The notes: a model not told the origin generated them from the letters alone. DNA of 55,096 nt from Bacteroidota bacterium (GCA_025354385.1 JANXMZ010000041.1:1-55096); one strand, 5' to 3'; shown: positions 24,548-35,900, numbered from the stretch's first letter. Translations and numbers: made by a program.

Positions 24548-26911
24548 ATGTTTAAATCCATTACCATTTTATGTATCCTTATTTTCTTTGCCAATGCCAC
24601 TCAAATTAAGGCTCAAACTTTTAAGTACCGTCTTACAGATAGTTTAAAGTTTGTGGATGCTGCTAATAACCCGCTCAATAAAGCTTTAAGTGGTGGTTTT
24701 CAGGCGCCACAATTCAGTAATTGCGACTTAAATGCCGATGGGAAGAAGGATTTAGTAGTGTACGATAGGATTGATGGAAGTGTTACAACTTTTATTAATA
24801 AAGGAGCAGTTGGCGAAGTAAAATATGAACTAGACAATCGCTATGCAGCCTATTTTCCAAAAATGTCTGCCAATGCTTGGATGCTCATGCGCGACTACAA
24901 TCGCGATGGTTATGAAGATATTTTTACTTGCGACAATACTGCTAGTATGATTGTTTATAAAAATACTTCTTTGAAGGTTAGCGGTAAACCAGCTTTTGAA
25001 AAAATACCAACAGTTAGATACAGAAATATAAGCCCTAAAGGCTCTTTCATTGAATACAATGATCTTGGAATTCCTTTCATTCATGTACCCGGTATTTACG
25101 ACATTGATTTTGATGGTGATTTAGATATACTGACTTATACCAATCAAGGGGGAGCTATCGAATTGTTTAAGAACATGCAAGTGGAGGATGGACTTGCTCC
25201 TGATAGTATGAACTTTATGGATGCCGATTGGCGTTGGGGCGATTTTGTAGATCAGAATTGCAATACTTTTATTCTTAATCAAGGTGATACCGCCTATAAA
25301 TTTTATTACAGAAAACGACATACCAATGGTTCATCCATTTGCCTGTTCGATGCAGATAATGATAAGGATATAGATATGGTACTTGGCAACGAAGGTTGCG
25401 ACCACATGTCTTTGCTCATTAATGGTAAAAAAAATTATCATTCGTTATACGATTCTATTATCCAATACGATACCAATTTTGTCAGTCCACTAAACAGGGC
25501 GCAAGTTTGGTTATATCCAGCAGGTTATTTTCTAGATATTGACAATGACAATAAACGAGATTTTGTAATGGCGCCCAATAGCAATGCGTATCCTATTCAA
25601 GGCACCAATCAAGTGTTTTGGTTTAAAAATACTGGCTTAGATTTGGCGCCTGTTTTTGGGCAAAAACAATTGTTGTTTACCACGGAGTTTATTGATAATG
25701 GAACCCGCAGCTCTTGGGCTTGTGCCGATTTGGACAAGGATGGTGATGTAGACTGTTTGTGTGCTAACAATTCGGATTCTGCATGGAAAAATATTTTATA
25801 CGATCGCATTTATTTGTATGAAAATATTGGAACGGCTCAAAATCCAACACTTAAACTAAAGGATAAAGACTTTGGAAAATTCGCCTCTAAACAAATTTCT
25901 GCACTCACGCTTGCACTTGCAGATATGGATAACGATGGCAAGATAGATTTGGTAATTGGTAATGATCGTGGTGATATTAAATATTATAAAAATTCTTCCG
26001 CAACAGGTAACACCCTTTCTCCAAATTTCACCTTATTCAATAATACCTTTCCTGGCTTCGATATTAATGTAGGTTTTTATAGCTATCCCGCAGTGGCAGA
26101 TATTAATGGCGATGGGCTAAAAGATTTGGTTATAGGAAATAAGGATACTTTTTTAAGATATTATAAGAATGTAGGCACTTCAACAAATCCTGATTTTTCA
26201 TTCGTTACCAAAACCTTTGGACAAGCCTCTCCAAAGGATTCTTTCTTTTTTACCTACATCCATGATTATGGCTATGATAGTTTGGGAAATCCAACCAAAG
26301 ATAGCATTGTGGGCATACAAGTTTATTATGAAAGAAATTTATACTCGGCCCCGCAAATAGCAGACTTGAACGGGGATGGTAAATTAGAGTTATTGGTAGG
26401 CAATACTGTAGGTAATTTAAAATTATATGCCATTGATAAAAACAATGTTAATGCTAAGTTTAAACAATACCTCGACTTTTATTACATGGAATTGTTGCAA
26501 AATCAAAAAATAAATGGACTGCGCTTAGGCAATAGAATTTCGCCTGCTTTTGTTAATCTGGAAGGCGATTCTGTTCCGGAAATAATCATATCTATAAGCA
26601 GAGGGGGATTGAATTATTTGAAACCTAATTTCATTTATAAAACAACAGGATTTTCTCATTTGATGGCTCCAGAATTAATTGCGGTGTATCCCAATCCTGC
26701 CAATCGTTACACTTCTGTAAATTTAGATTTGAATGACATCAAAAGTTTGAAAATTATTACCTTGAATGGTCAGGTAATAGAGCCATTGTTCGAATCTTTT
26801 GGCAATACAGTAATAATACATACCAATGATTTAAGTGCCGGTATATATTTTCTTAATATAGAAACAAAGGCAGGTATAATGAAGGTAGCTAAGTTAGATA
26901 TATCCCAGTAA
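24548..26911 (+). CDS. T9SS-secreted FG-GAP/VCBS repeat protein
   Basis: 787 residues. A signal peptide (about 1-22) is followed by repeated calcium-binding FG-GAP/VCBS-type motifs (DLNADGKKDLVVYD, DIDFDGDLDILTYT, DLDKDGDVDCLCAN, DMDNDGKIDLVIGN, DINGDGLKDLVIGN, DLNGDGKLELLVGN) that build an integrin-like beta-propeller. The last 75 residues are a type A T9SS sorting domain with VYPNPANRYTSV and SAGIYFLNI, which directs export and attachment at the cell surface. Aspartate-rich loops suggest calcium-stabilised adhesion or carbohydrate binding. There is no catalytic domain. It stands alone between convergent and divergent neighbours. Confidence 0.88.
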   Translation: MFKSITILCILIFFANATQIKAQTFKYRLTDSLKFVDAANNPLNKALSGGFQAPQFSNCDLNADGKKDLVVYDRIDGSVTTFINKGAVGEVKYELDNRYAAYFPKMSANAWMLMRDYNRDGYEDIFTCDNTASMIVYKNTSLKVSGKPAFEKIPTVRYRNISPKGSFIEYNDLGIPFIHVPGIYDIDFDGDLDILTYTNQGGAIELFKNMQVEDGLAPDSMNFMDADWRWGDFVDQNCNTFILNQGDTAYKFYYRKRHTNGSSICLFDADNDKDIDMVLGNEGCDHMSLLINGKKNYHSLYDSIIQYDTNFVSPLNRAQVWLYPAGYFLDIDNDNKRDFVMAPNSNAYPIQGTNQVFWFKNTGLDLAPVFGQKQLLFTTEFIDNGTRSSWACADLDKDGDVDCLCANNSDSAWKNILYDRIYLYENIGTAQNPTLKLKDKDFGKFASKQISALTLALADMDNDGKIDLVIGNDRGDIKYYKNSSATGNTLSPNFTLFNNTFPGFDINVGFYSYPAVADINGDGLKDLVIGNKDTFLRYYKNVGTSTNPDFSFVTKTFGQASPKDSFFFTYIHDYGYDSLGNPTKDSIVGIQVYYERNLYSAPQIADLNGDGKLELLVGNTVGNLKLYAIDKNNVNAKFKQYLDFYYMELLQNQKINGLRLGNRISPAFVNLEGDSVPEIIISISRGGLNYLKPNFIYKTTGFSHLMAPELIAVYPNPANRYTSVNLDLNDIKSLKIITLNGQVIEPLFESFGNTVIIHTNDLSAGIYFLNIETKAGIMKVAKLDISQ

Positions 26912-26925
26912 TTATTCGATTCTTA

Positions 26926-27432
26926 CTAAGGATTAAAACTGCTCTCAATAGTTTCAAATCCTTTTCTATTTTTAGCCATATCATTTTTAGCTTCTTGAAC
27001 AAGAACAATATAGGTTTTACCTTTAGCATGAAATGTATGAAGGATGCCCATAAATTCAACTTTTAAAATTTTTGCTGTATACTCTGAAGCTAGGGTCTCG
27101 TATTTTCCGTATCGGGAATTGATGTCCGTCCAAAATTTTATATCTGAATTTTTAAATACAATGTTGTTTTGCAATTCTTTTCTAAATTCTGATAATGTCA
27201 TATACAAATCTGCACTGTCGTTTATCCAAGTAATGGCAACTAAACCACTTTCTTCCATTCCTTTCTTTTGCAAGGAGAACGTATAATAGTCTGCCGAACT
27301 ATCTTTGTCTGTAATCTTCCAACCTTCAGGACAAGTAACTGAAAAACCAGCTTTTTTGAATTGAAAAGAAGTTGATTCTTTACATCCTGAAAAAATAAGT
27401 AATAAGAGAAGTAAGATGGTAATTGGTTTCAT
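26926..27432 (-). CDS. PsbP/DUF1795-like lipoprotein
   Basis: 168 residues. The lipoprotein signal is MKPITILLLLLLIFSGCKE with the lipid-acceptor Cys at 17. The mature domain starts FKKAGFSVTCPEGWKIT, a pattern common to PsbP-like and DUF1795 proteins, and continues with alternating strands to FETIESSFNP. Such proteins are small alpha/beta envelope proteins with no agreed function in Bacteroidota. It is convergent with the FG-GAP gene (14 bases apart) and has no obvious terminator between them. Confidence 0.6.
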   Translation of the reverse strand: MKPITILLLLLLIFSGCKESTSFQFKKAGFSVTCPEGWKITDKDSSADYYTFSLQKKGMEESGLVAITWINDSADLYMTLSEFRKELQNNIVFKNSDIKFWTDINSRYGKYETLASEYTAKILKVEFMGILHTFHAKGKTYIVLVQEAKNDMAKNRKGFETIESSFNP

Positions 27433-27490
27433 ATTGATTCTACAATAATAGAGCTTCTATAAAACTAATCCCAACTAACCGTAAATAGAT

Positions 27491-27781
27491 TTAGTTCTTT
27501 TTATTTTCTCTGAAAATAAAAAGGTCCTCGTTATCTCGCTTCATAAAGTATTTTTCGCGAGCAAATTTTTCGAGGTTTTTATTGTTGCTGAACAATTCTA
27601 ATTGTGTTTTTCTGGCCTGTGCAATCTCAGTCGTATAATAAGATTTCTTGCTTTTAAGGTCGTTGATTTCGCCTCTCAGTTGAATTAAATCGATAAAGTT
27701 ATTACTGTCGAATATGGTCATCCAAACAATGGCGGTTAATCCAATCAACCAAAATTTGTATTTATCCCACCATTTTTTCAT
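27491..27781 (-). CDS. septum formation initiator (FtsB/DivIC-like)
   Basis: 96 residues with one N-terminal membrane helix (about 9-24), a coiled coil (IDLIQLRGEINDLKSKKSYYTTEI) and the FtsB/DivIC signature LEKFAREKYFMKRDNEDLFIF. It would bridge FtsL and FtsQ in the divisome, with the coiled coil in the periplasm. FtsB and DivIC cannot be told apart here. It lies alone; AATCTTTG upstream is a near-match -7 box. Confidence 0.85.
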   Translation of the reverse strand: MKKWWDKYKFWLIGLTAIVWMTIFDSNNFIDLIQLRGEINDLKSKKSYYTTEIAQARKTQLELFSNNKNLEKFAREKYFMKRDNEDLFIFRENKKN

Positions 27782-27840
27782 TAATGCAAAGATTCATTTT
27801 TTTTGGAGCATGATACCAACAATAAATAGCGATTTGTCTA

Positions 27841-28275
27841 TTAAAATGGAGTATCTGGGCCGAAGTATTCAACGAAATTTCTTTCCGTCTCATAAAGCAA
27901 AATTTTATGAAGTTTTACGCCTTCTGGCAATTGATTGTGCAGTATATTCCAAATACCAATGGCAATATTTTCAACCGATGGGAATATATCTTTCAAAAAA
28001 GGCACATCCAAGTTGAGATTTTTGTGATCCAATTTAACAACCACTTCATTTTCAATCAAAACCTTCAGTTTCTTTAGGTCCATAACAAACCCAGTATCCT
28101 CCGAAGGGCGGCCTTTAATGGTAACGTATAAATCGAAATTATGACCGTGCCAGTTGGCATTTGCACATTTTCCAAACATGGCCTCATTCTCTTCTAGGCT
28201 CCATTTTGGGTTGTATAATTTATGGGCAGCATTAAAATGGGACTTACGGGTAACAAATATCACTGGAGCTAACAT
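27841..28275 (-). CDS. queD: 6-pyruvoyl-tetrahydropterin synthase / 6-carboxytetrahydropterin synthase family
   Basis: 144 residues of the PTPS/QueD family. The zinc ligands are the histidine in FNAAHKLY and the two in WHGHN; the catalytic cysteine is in FGKCANANWHGHN. VMDLKKLK and the C-terminal LYETERNFVEY complete the pattern. The family converts dihydroneopterin triphosphate to 6-carboxytetrahydropterin in queuosine synthesis, or to other pterins. The symbol is a family-level choice, since queC/queE are not in the window to confirm it. It is divergent from hldD, with facing promoters. Confidence 0.82.
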   Translation of the reverse strand: MLAPVIFVTRKSHFNAAHKLYNPKWSLEENEAMFGKCANANWHGHNFDLYVTIKGRPSEDTGFVMDLKKLKVLIENEVVVKLDHKNLNLDVPFLKDIFPSVENIAIGIWNILHNQLPEGVKLHKILLYETERNFVEYFGPDTPF

Positions 28276-28297
28276 TTTTTCTTGTATATAAAATAGG

Positions 28298-28329
28298 TTG
28301 CAAAGTTAGGTCAATATTATTTAATTTTG
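28298..28329. promoter_or_regulatory. facing queD and hldD promoters
   Basis: Minus-strand TAACTTTG (28301-28308) serves queD and plus-strand TAATTTTG (28322-28329) serves hldD. The hldD -33 TTG (28298-28300) touches the queD -7 box, so the two promoters overlap and could compete. Confidence 0.5.
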
Positions 28330-28342
28330 GAAACTTACAAAT

Positions 28343-29308
28343 ATGATAGTTATAACAGGGGCTGCAGGTTTTATTGCAAGTTGTTTAATCACAAAATTGA
28401 ATGAAGAGGGCTTTGTCGATTTAATATTGGTGGATGATTTTAGTAAGCTTGAAAAGAAAAGCAATTGGGAGAACAAGCAATACACCGCCTTGGTGGAACG
28501 TGCAGATTTTATAGAATGGGCACATCATAATGCCAATCAAATTCAATTCATTTACCACATAGGGGCCAGAACAGATACGGCTGAATTTGATGTAGCGTTG
28601 TTGAATAAATTAAATTTTGAATATACCAAAGATATCTGGAAATTGTGTGTTCAAGAGGGATTACCTCTGGTATATGCCAGCAGCGCAGCTACCTATGGAT
28701 TGGGAGATCACGGTTTTGAAGACAATGAATCTGAAATTGGCTTACTAAAACCTTTGAATCCCTATGGACAAAGCAAACAAGATTTTGATGTATGGGCTCT
28801 GGCACAAGAAAGAAAACCATACTTCTGGGTAGGTTTAAAGTTTTTCAATGTGTATGGCCCAAATGAATACCATAAGGGAAGAATGGCCTCAGTTATCATG
28901 CATGCCTACAATCAAATACAAAAAAATGGTCATTTAAAATTGTTCCGTTCCCATAACCCCGATTTTTCGGATGGTGGACAAATGCGCGATTTTGTTTACG
29001 TGAAAGATGTAATGAATGTGCTTTATTTCTGGCTCCATCATCGCAAAGACAGCGGCATATATAACCTAGGAAGTGGCACCGCCCGTACATTCAAAGATTT
29101 GGGTGCAGCCGTTTTTAATAGCTTAGGGTTAGATACCAATATTGAATTTATAGATACCCCTGAAGATATTCGCAACAAGTATCAGTATTTTACTGAAGCC
29201 GATATGTCTAAAATAAAGGCTGTAGGTTATGCTCTGCCATTTCATTCATTGGAAGAGGGCACGAAAGATTATGTGCAAAATTATTTAGCCCATCAAAAAA
29301 TTCTTTAA
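28343..29308 (+). CDS. hldD: ADP-L-glycero-D-manno-heptose 6-epimerase
   Basis: 321 residues of the short-chain dehydrogenase superfamily. It has the NADP-binding GAAGFIASCL at the N-terminus, the catalytic-type SSAATYG and NPYGQSKQDFD (Tyr-x-x-x-Lys), and the HldD-like segments ILVDDFS, GLKFFNVYGPNEYHKGRMASV and GGQMRDFVYVKDVMNV. It epimerises ADP-D-beta-D-heptose for the LPS inner core. The promoter is TAATTTTG with a short leader. The NtrY-like kinase begins right after its stop in the same frame, so the two are likely co-transcribed. Confidence 0.9.
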   Translation: MIVITGAAGFIASCLITKLNEEGFVDLILVDDFSKLEKKSNWENKQYTALVERADFIEWAHHNANQIQFIYHIGARTDTAEFDVALLNKLNFEYTKDIWKLCVQEGLPLVYASSAATYGLGDHGFEDNESEIGLLKPLNPYGQSKQDFDVWALAQERKPYFWVGLKFFNVYGPNEYHKGRMASVIMHAYNQIQKNGHLKLFRSHNPDFSDGGQMRDFVYVKDVMNVLYFWLHHRKDSGIYNLGSGTARTFKDLGAAVFNSLGLDTNIEFIDTPEDIRNKYQYFTEADMSKIKAVGYALPFHSLEEGTKDYVQNYLAHQKIL

Positions 29309-29365
29309 GTCATCAAATTACTTCTTTTTATATCGTCTGTTCTCTGCATTGGTTTAGGTATTTAT

Positions 29366-32300
29366 TTGGAGAATGCCGAGGATAATAAACTGTTTCAAAC
29401 CAATGTCAATTCTAAAATTAATGGACAGTTAAGCGAAAAAAAAAGTGAGCACAACGAGTTGCTCGGCAGGAAAGGATTGCAGGTGCTCTCGTTTAGTTAT
29501 GACTTATACAACGAGGATTTAAAGGATATTAAATCTAAAAATAACGACCTTTATATTTTCAAAGAAAAGCACTTGGTGTTTTGGACTAACAATGACTTGA
29601 ATCAAGAGGAATTAATTAAGTTCCAACAGAGGGGTAGCTTTTATATTCAGAATAATATTGGTTATTACCTCACAACACACCTGCAGGAAAATGAAATTGA
29701 TTATTATTTAGTTTATAAAATTTATAATCATTACGTTGTTAATAATGAATTTTTCCCGAACTCGTTCAATTCAGATATGCATTTGGACCATTCTGTATTT
29801 AGCGAAAATGAATATAGGACTTCAGATTCGTCTCTCTACAGAAAAGTAGCACATATACCAAATGTAGATAATGTATTGTTCAATCAGAATAAACGCTCCA
29901 ATTGGTCTATTATGCTCTATGTTGTTGCGATTGTTATCTTCTTGTTTTTTTCTCTGCTATATGCTTTCGAATCCAAAATATTCTATTTTGGTAAATTTAT
30001 TCAAACGATTTGTTCGTTTCTGTTAATGCTTATCGGGCTTACTTTTTACAATATTATTTTCAAACAGAAAAATGATTACAAAATGTTCATGCCTGAAATT
30101 GCTGCCTACAGCAAATTAATTCCTTCCTTAGGGCATAGCATTTTATTTTCTTTTGGTATTATTCTCATTCTCATCATTATTTATCAACTAATCAATAAGA
30201 GGTATCGCGGATATCAAGATAAAAAATGGCACTACATTCCCGTTTCAATAGCCATCTGGTTTACATTTTATATTTTATTGCTCAATGCATTTCCTTCATT
30301 TGTTTTAAATTCTCAGGTGAGTTTTGATTTTACAGATTTGGCCAATGTCAATTACCTCACCTTAATTTCCATGGGGGCCATTTTTCAGTTTTTTCTTATC
30401 ATCGTTATTTATTTTAGAATTCTATCTCATACTTTTAATCACCAGTTTTCAAAAAATAATTTTATCTTTTTGCATGCACTAATTGGCTTGACCTTTTTTG
30501 CAGTCTTGTATTTTAACGACCATGTAAATGGGTTTTTGATGGTGTGTTTCTATTTTATGTCTTTGATAGCTTGTGTATGGTTGCTGTTTCCTCAATCCCT
30601 TAAAGTAAAACATGTATTGTATGCAGCAGCATTGTTTTCAACCTATTTAGCAGTTCAGTTCGATCAATTAAACAGTGAAAAAGAACGCGAACAAAGAAAA
30701 ATATTTGCGAATAAATTTTTGGCTCAAGAAGATTTTGAAAACGAATTAGTGCTTTCTAATATTGAATCTGAATTAATCAAAACAAATGTTTTTACGGAGT
30801 TTTTTAATTACGATAAAACCGATTATTCTGATTTGGAACTGAATTATAAATATTCGTATTTTTCGGATTATATTAAAAATTACGACATCGATTTTTTGCG
30901 TTATGATAGTTTGGGAAATGAAATAACCCCCAATAACTTTAGCTTTTCCAATATCAATAGCATCTACAATAATTCTACCCACAAAAGTATTTCGAATTAT
31001 TTTTTATTTATAAAAGATGTGAATTATTTAGGAGGATATCTGGCTAAATATGAAATATGCCCAGCTAAAAAAACCTTGGGCTATGTATTTATCATGCTTA
31101 TTCCTAAAATTAAAAGCGACTTGTTCAATTTGGATTATTTCTTTAATAAAAAAGCCAATTCTTCAGTCAAAAATTATCAATATTCGTTTGCAGTTTATCA
31201 GAATCAAGAACTAATAAAGGGACTTGGCAGTTTCCCCTTTAAATTGCGCGACAATAGGCCATTCAGCACCATGGACGATGTGTCTTTTTTTGAACAACAA
31301 AACTATTCGCATCTGCTCAAGAAAATTGATGACCATACTTTTTTAATTGTATCAAAGGAGGCTACAACTTGGCAAAAGAAAATTGGAGAGCTTACATCAG
31401 TATTACTCTTTTTTATGGGCGTTTTAGTAATTGGGTATATGCTGCTTTATCTTTTAGTATTGCTGCTGCGTTTCTTTCGAAACAATAATTACTTTGTTAA
31501 AGTTTATGCCTCTTTTGTTTCGCATCTAAGAATTGTAAAAATTAATAAACTTTATTTGGAGACAAAAATACGGATAGCATTTTTATTGATGGCTGTTATT
31601 ATCTGTTCATTGGTGTCTTATTTCACTGTTCAAAATGTAAATTCGAGTTTCAATGAAAAACAAAACGAGGAATTGGATAAGAAGATGTCTCAAATTGTGA
31701 ACGAAATTGAAATTGGTTATCAACGCAAATCAGAACGCTCAATAAACACCCTAATCAAACATTTAGCATACAGCTATGAGGTAGATATTAACCTGTATAG
31801 TCCGGATGGAAGATTGTATAAAACGGGCAACGAAAAAATTTATACCGAAGGATGGTTTGCTCCTTTAATGAACAGTCGTGCTTATTTTGAATTGTCGAAA
31901 ATAAAGCGCTATAATTTTAAGCAAACCGAAAACATCGGTAAGCTATCCTACTTGTCTAGTTACAATGCTTTGTTCGATGAGAATAGAAAATTAATCGGGT
32001 ATGTTCATTTACCATATTTTGCAAAGTCTATCGACCTTAAAAAGGAATTTTCAAAATACCTTGGTAGTTTGTTGAATATTTCTACTTTACTTCTTTTACT
32101 TTCATTAATTGCAGCCACTTATGTCGGTAAGTCTTTGGTAAAGCCATTGAAAATTATGATTAGCCGACTGTCTCAAATAAAAGTAGGTACGCAGAATAAG
32201 CCTATAGAATGGCATCAGAATGATGAAATTGGTCAATTGGTAGATCAGTATAATTTGATGTTGAAGAAATTAGAAATTAGTACCGAAAAATTGGCGCAAA

Positions 32301-32977
32301 GCGAAAGGGAAGGGGCTTGGAAAGAAATGGCCAAGCAGGTAGCACATGAAATAAAGAACCCACTTACACCAATGAAATTGCATTTGCAACACTTGCAAAT
32401 GTCTATTAATCGCCAAGATGATGATTTACCGGAAAAGGTTAAAAAAATTACTAAAATTTTAATTGAACAAATAGATCAGTTGAGCAAAATGGCAGAAGAA
32501 TTTTCCTCTTTTGCGCAAATGCCCATTGCTTTGCTAGAAGTATATAATATTAGTGAAATACTATTATCTGCTATACATTTATTCAAAGTTCAGTCAGGAA
32601 TTGAGATAAGTTATACTATTTTGGATGAAAAGGCGTTGGGCTATATTGATAAAGACCAAATGCAAAGGGTGTTTACCAATGTTTTGAAGAATGCACAACA
32701 GGCGGCAAAAGAAGATCAGGATTGTAAAATTGAAGTGAATTTATGGATTGAAGATGAAATGATTCACATTAGTTTTAAAGACAATGGAAAAGGCATTAGC
32801 GATGAATTAAAAGATAAAATTTTTATGCCTAATTTTAGTACTAAAACTTCGGGTATGGGTTTAGGATTATCTATTTGCCGAAAAATAGTAGAAAACGTTA
32901 ATGGCACAATCACTTTCGAAAGCGAGTTACACATCGGTACCACATTTTTAATTGTATTGCCTGTCATAGAAAATTAA
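29366..32977 (+). CDS. large NtrY-like sensor histidine kinase
   Basis: 1203 residues counted from the TTG at 29366. The order is: a first extracytoplasmic part; a cluster of about six membrane helices (about 185-425); a second long extracytoplasmic domain; further helices near 685, 745 and 900; a HAMP-type linker (KPLKIMISRLSQI); a HisKA helix with the phosphorylatable H994 in KQVAHEIKNPLTPMK; and an HATPase domain with N box NVLKNAQQA, DNGKGI and GMGLGLSI. This is the NtrY layout, but no response regulator lies beside it. In-frame sequence between the hldD stop and 29366 encodes a hydrophobic start (IKLLLFISSVLCIGLGIYL) that looks like the true first helix, yet contains no ATG, GTG or TTG before 29366; ATC at 29312 is a candidate rare start. 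Confidence 0.85.
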   Translation: MENAEDNKLFQTNVNSKINGQLSEKKSEHNELLGRKGLQVLSFSYDLYNEDLKDIKSKNNDLYIFKEKHLVFWTNNDLNQEELIKFQQRGSFYIQNNIGYYLTTHLQENEIDYYLVYKIYNHYVVNNEFFPNSFNSDMHLDHSVFSENEYRTSDSSLYRKVAHIPNVDNVLFNQNKRSNWSIMLYVVAIVIFLFFSLLYAFESKIFYFGKFIQTICSFLLMLIGLTFYNIIFKQKNDYKMFMPEIAAYSKLIPSLGHSILFSFGIILILIIIYQLINKRYRGYQDKKWHYIPVSIAIWFTFYILLLNAFPSFVLNSQVSFDFTDLANVNYLTLISMGAIFQFFLIIVIYFRILSHTFNHQFSKNNFIFLHALIGLTFFAVLYFNDHVNGFLMVCFYFMSLIACVWLLFPQSLKVKHVLYAAALFSTYLAVQFDQLNSEKEREQRKIFANKFLAQEDFENELVLSNIESELIKTNVFTEFFNYDKTDYSDLELNYKYSYFSDYIKNYDIDFLRYDSLGNEITPNNFSFSNINSIYNNSTHKSISNYFLFIKDVNYLGGYLAKYEICPAKKTLGYVFIMLIPKIKSDLFNLDYFFNKKANSSVKNYQYSFAVYQNQELIKGLGSFPFKLRDNRPFSTMDDVSFFEQQNYSHLLKKIDDHTFLIVSKEATTWQKKIGELTSVLLFFMGVLVIGYMLLYLLVLLLRFFRNNNYFVKVYASFVSHLRIVKINKLYLETKIRIAFLLMAVIICSLVSYFTVQNVNSSFNEKQNEELDKKMSQIVNEIEIGYQRKSERSINTLIKHLAYSYEVDINLYSPDGRLYKTGNEKIYTEGWFAPLMNSRAYFELSKIKRYNFKQTENIGKLSYLSSYNALFDENRKLIGYVHLPYFAKSIDLKKEFSKYLGSLLNISTLLLLLSLIAATYVGKSLVKPLKIMISRLSQIKVGTQNKPIEWHQNDEIGQLVDQYNLMLKKLEISTEKLAQSEREGAWKEMAKQVAHEIKNPLTPMKLHLQHLQMSINRQDDDLPEKVKKITKILIEQIDQLSKMAEEFSSFAQMPIALLEVYNISEILLSAIHLFKVQSGIEISYTILDEKALGYIDKDQMQRVFTNVLKNAQQAAKEDQDCKIEVNLWIEDEMIHISFKDNGKGISDELKDKIFMPNFSTKTSGMGLGLSICRKIVENVNGTITFESELHIGTTFLIVLPVIEN

Positions 32978-32998
32978 AACACCAACGACTAAAAACGG

Positions 32999-35900
32999 TT
33001 GTCAAAAAAATATGTCCTCATATCGTTGCTTATACTCTTAATGCCTAAAGCGTGGTCGCAAAACCTAAGGGTTAAAATGGTGACAATAAGTTCCGATACC
33101 ATCACCCTCGATACCATACCGGTTATTCAAGAAAGTATAACCATTTTTAGCAACGGTGCAATTATGAGAGCTGGTTATCGCTATATTCCAAATCAAAATA
33201 AACTTATAATCGATACTGCCTTCATTAAAGGGGTTATTCAAATTTACTATCGGGTTCTTTATTTAAATATTAAAAATTCATATGTGCACAAGCCTCGCAG
33301 CATCATTGAACCGGTAAATAGCAACTTAAGAAATTTTTATAATTATACCAATAGTGATAACAATGCTTCTTTATTTTCCAATGCAGGACTTAATATCAAT
33401 GGTAACATTGCACGTGGTTTAGGTTTTGGTAATAATCAAGATGTAGTTGTTAATAGCAATTTGAACTTGCAAATGAGTGGAAATTTGGGCAAAGGTGTGA
33501 GTATTTTGGCCGCCATAAGCGATGAGAATAATCCCATTCAACCCGAAGGCAATACTCAACAAATTCAAGATTTTGATAAGGTTTATATCACCTTGCAAAA
33601 GGATAGCAATGCACTTACTGTTGGAGATGTCTTAATGAAATCGAACAAGGATAATTATTTTTTGAAGTATTATAAAAAGTCGAGAGGGGTGCAGTTTGAT
33701 TATAAAACGGGTACTGATATGAGATACTATTTGCACTCGGATGCAGCCGTTTCCAGAGGTCGCTTTGTAAGGAATGAAATTCAAGGTACAGAGGGTTTGC
33801 AAGGGCCTTATAGATTGCAGGGCGCTAACAACGAATTGAACATTATTATTATTTCGGGAACAGAAGTGGTGTATTTAGATGGTGAGCGTTTGAGCAGAGG
33901 GCAACAAAATGATTATGTTATTGATTACAATACTGGCGAAATTACCTTCATGCCTAAAAAACTCATCAATAAATTCAGCAGGATAATTATTGAGTTTCAA
34001 TACAGTGATAGAAATTATGCCCGTTCTGTATTTGTAATTGGCAATGAATTTAAAACTGGAAAATGGTCACATTCGCTTCAGTATTTTAGTGAACAAGATA
34101 ATAAATTACAACCAACAGATACCTCAAACAAAAATAATATTCAAACTATATTGGCTAATGCTGGTGATCATAAGGCCCTTTATCAAAATATCAGAAAATA
34201 CACACAATTTCAGCGTGACAGAGTGATGTACCGAAAACTTGATTCTTTAGGAAATCCAATTTTTTTGCATGCAGAAACAGAAGGATCTGACTCATTTTTT
34301 TACACGGTTAATTTCTCTCTGGTGGGTGCCGGAAAGGGCAATTATATTCCTTTGGCTACTGCTGCTAATGGTCGGGTATATGCCTGGGTGGCGCCTGTTA
34401 ATGGAATTCCACAAGGCAGTTATGAACCTTATACAGAACTAGTAGCACCTAATAAATTGCAAATGCTAACAGGTAGTTCCATTTATCAAATAAATAAGAA
34501 AAGTAGTCTAAAATTAGAAGGTGCTTATTCTAATTATAATCAAAATACTTTAAGTACACTTGATAAGGGTAATGATGATGGATTCGCCGCTTTTGCAGAA
34601 TTCAAACAAAAAGAATTTAAGAAAAATAATTTCACATTTTCCAATGAGTTAAAAGTAGAATTTGCCAATAAGAATTTCAAATATGTGGAGCGTTATAGGG
34701 CGGTTGAATTTGATAGGATTTGGAATCGACAATTGGCCAATACAGGCAATGTTCGACCGAATCTCAACGAAATTATTTCGAACCTTAAAACGACCATAGC
34801 GTATAAACAAAAGACAAAATTATTGATAGAAGCCGCCAATTATAAAAAAGGAAATTTGTTCAATGGTTACAGAGGCTTATCCGATTTATCATACACAACC
34901 TCGCATCTAAAATTAACTGCCTTGGGCGAGTACTTGACAACCAATTCCAAACAAAATGCAGTGGGCATAATCAATGATTATTACAAAATAAAGGTTGGTG
35001 CCACTTATCTTTTTAAGTTTTTGAAAATAGGGGCCGAGGGCATAAAAGAGCAAAGCAGATTTAAAGAAGATAGTTCGGTAAATTTGGGTAAAACATCTTT
35101 TTCTTATAACCAAATATCGGGGTTAGTACAAAGCATCAATACCCTGAAATGGAAATATAAATTGGAAGGCAATATGAGGACTGATTTTTTGCCTAATAAA
35201 TTAGAATATCAGCATTCGTCTGTGGCTTATAATGCTACAGGAACAGCAGAGCACAACGATAGTAAAAATAACCGTTTAATGATTACCTCGAATTACAGAA
35301 AGTTGAATACCATCCACCAAACCAATCCCGAGCAAACCATTTTGAACAGGATAGAATACAATGCTAATTTTTTTAAGAAGATAGTGAACTCTACAACGTA
35401 TTACCAAATAGGAACAGGAAGAGAGCAGAAGCGACAATATACCTATACGTTAGTGCAAGCTGGATTTGGAACTTATACTTGGATAGATTATAATAAGAAT
35501 GGCATTGAAGAATTGAATGAATTTGAAGTTGCTACTTTTACGGATCAGGCCAAATATGTAAAAGTGTATTTGCCTACCAACGAATTTATTAAAAGTAACA
35601 CCAATGAATTCAATCAAACCATACGTTTGCAAACACCTCAAAAATGGCAATCGGGTAATAGATTAAAACGTTTCATAGCCCGTTTTAATACCATTACCTC
35701 CTATAAAGCCGACCGAAGAATAACCGATAACAAATTGCTTACCATCATTAATCCTTTTAAGTTAGATGTTGCAGATACCGCCTTAATAGCTGTCAGCAGT
35801 CTTATTAAACAAACTACTTTTTACAATCGCTCGAGCGCTAAGTTTGGTGTAGAACATACCATTCAAACCAATCGGTCGAAATCATTTTTAAACTCGGGTT

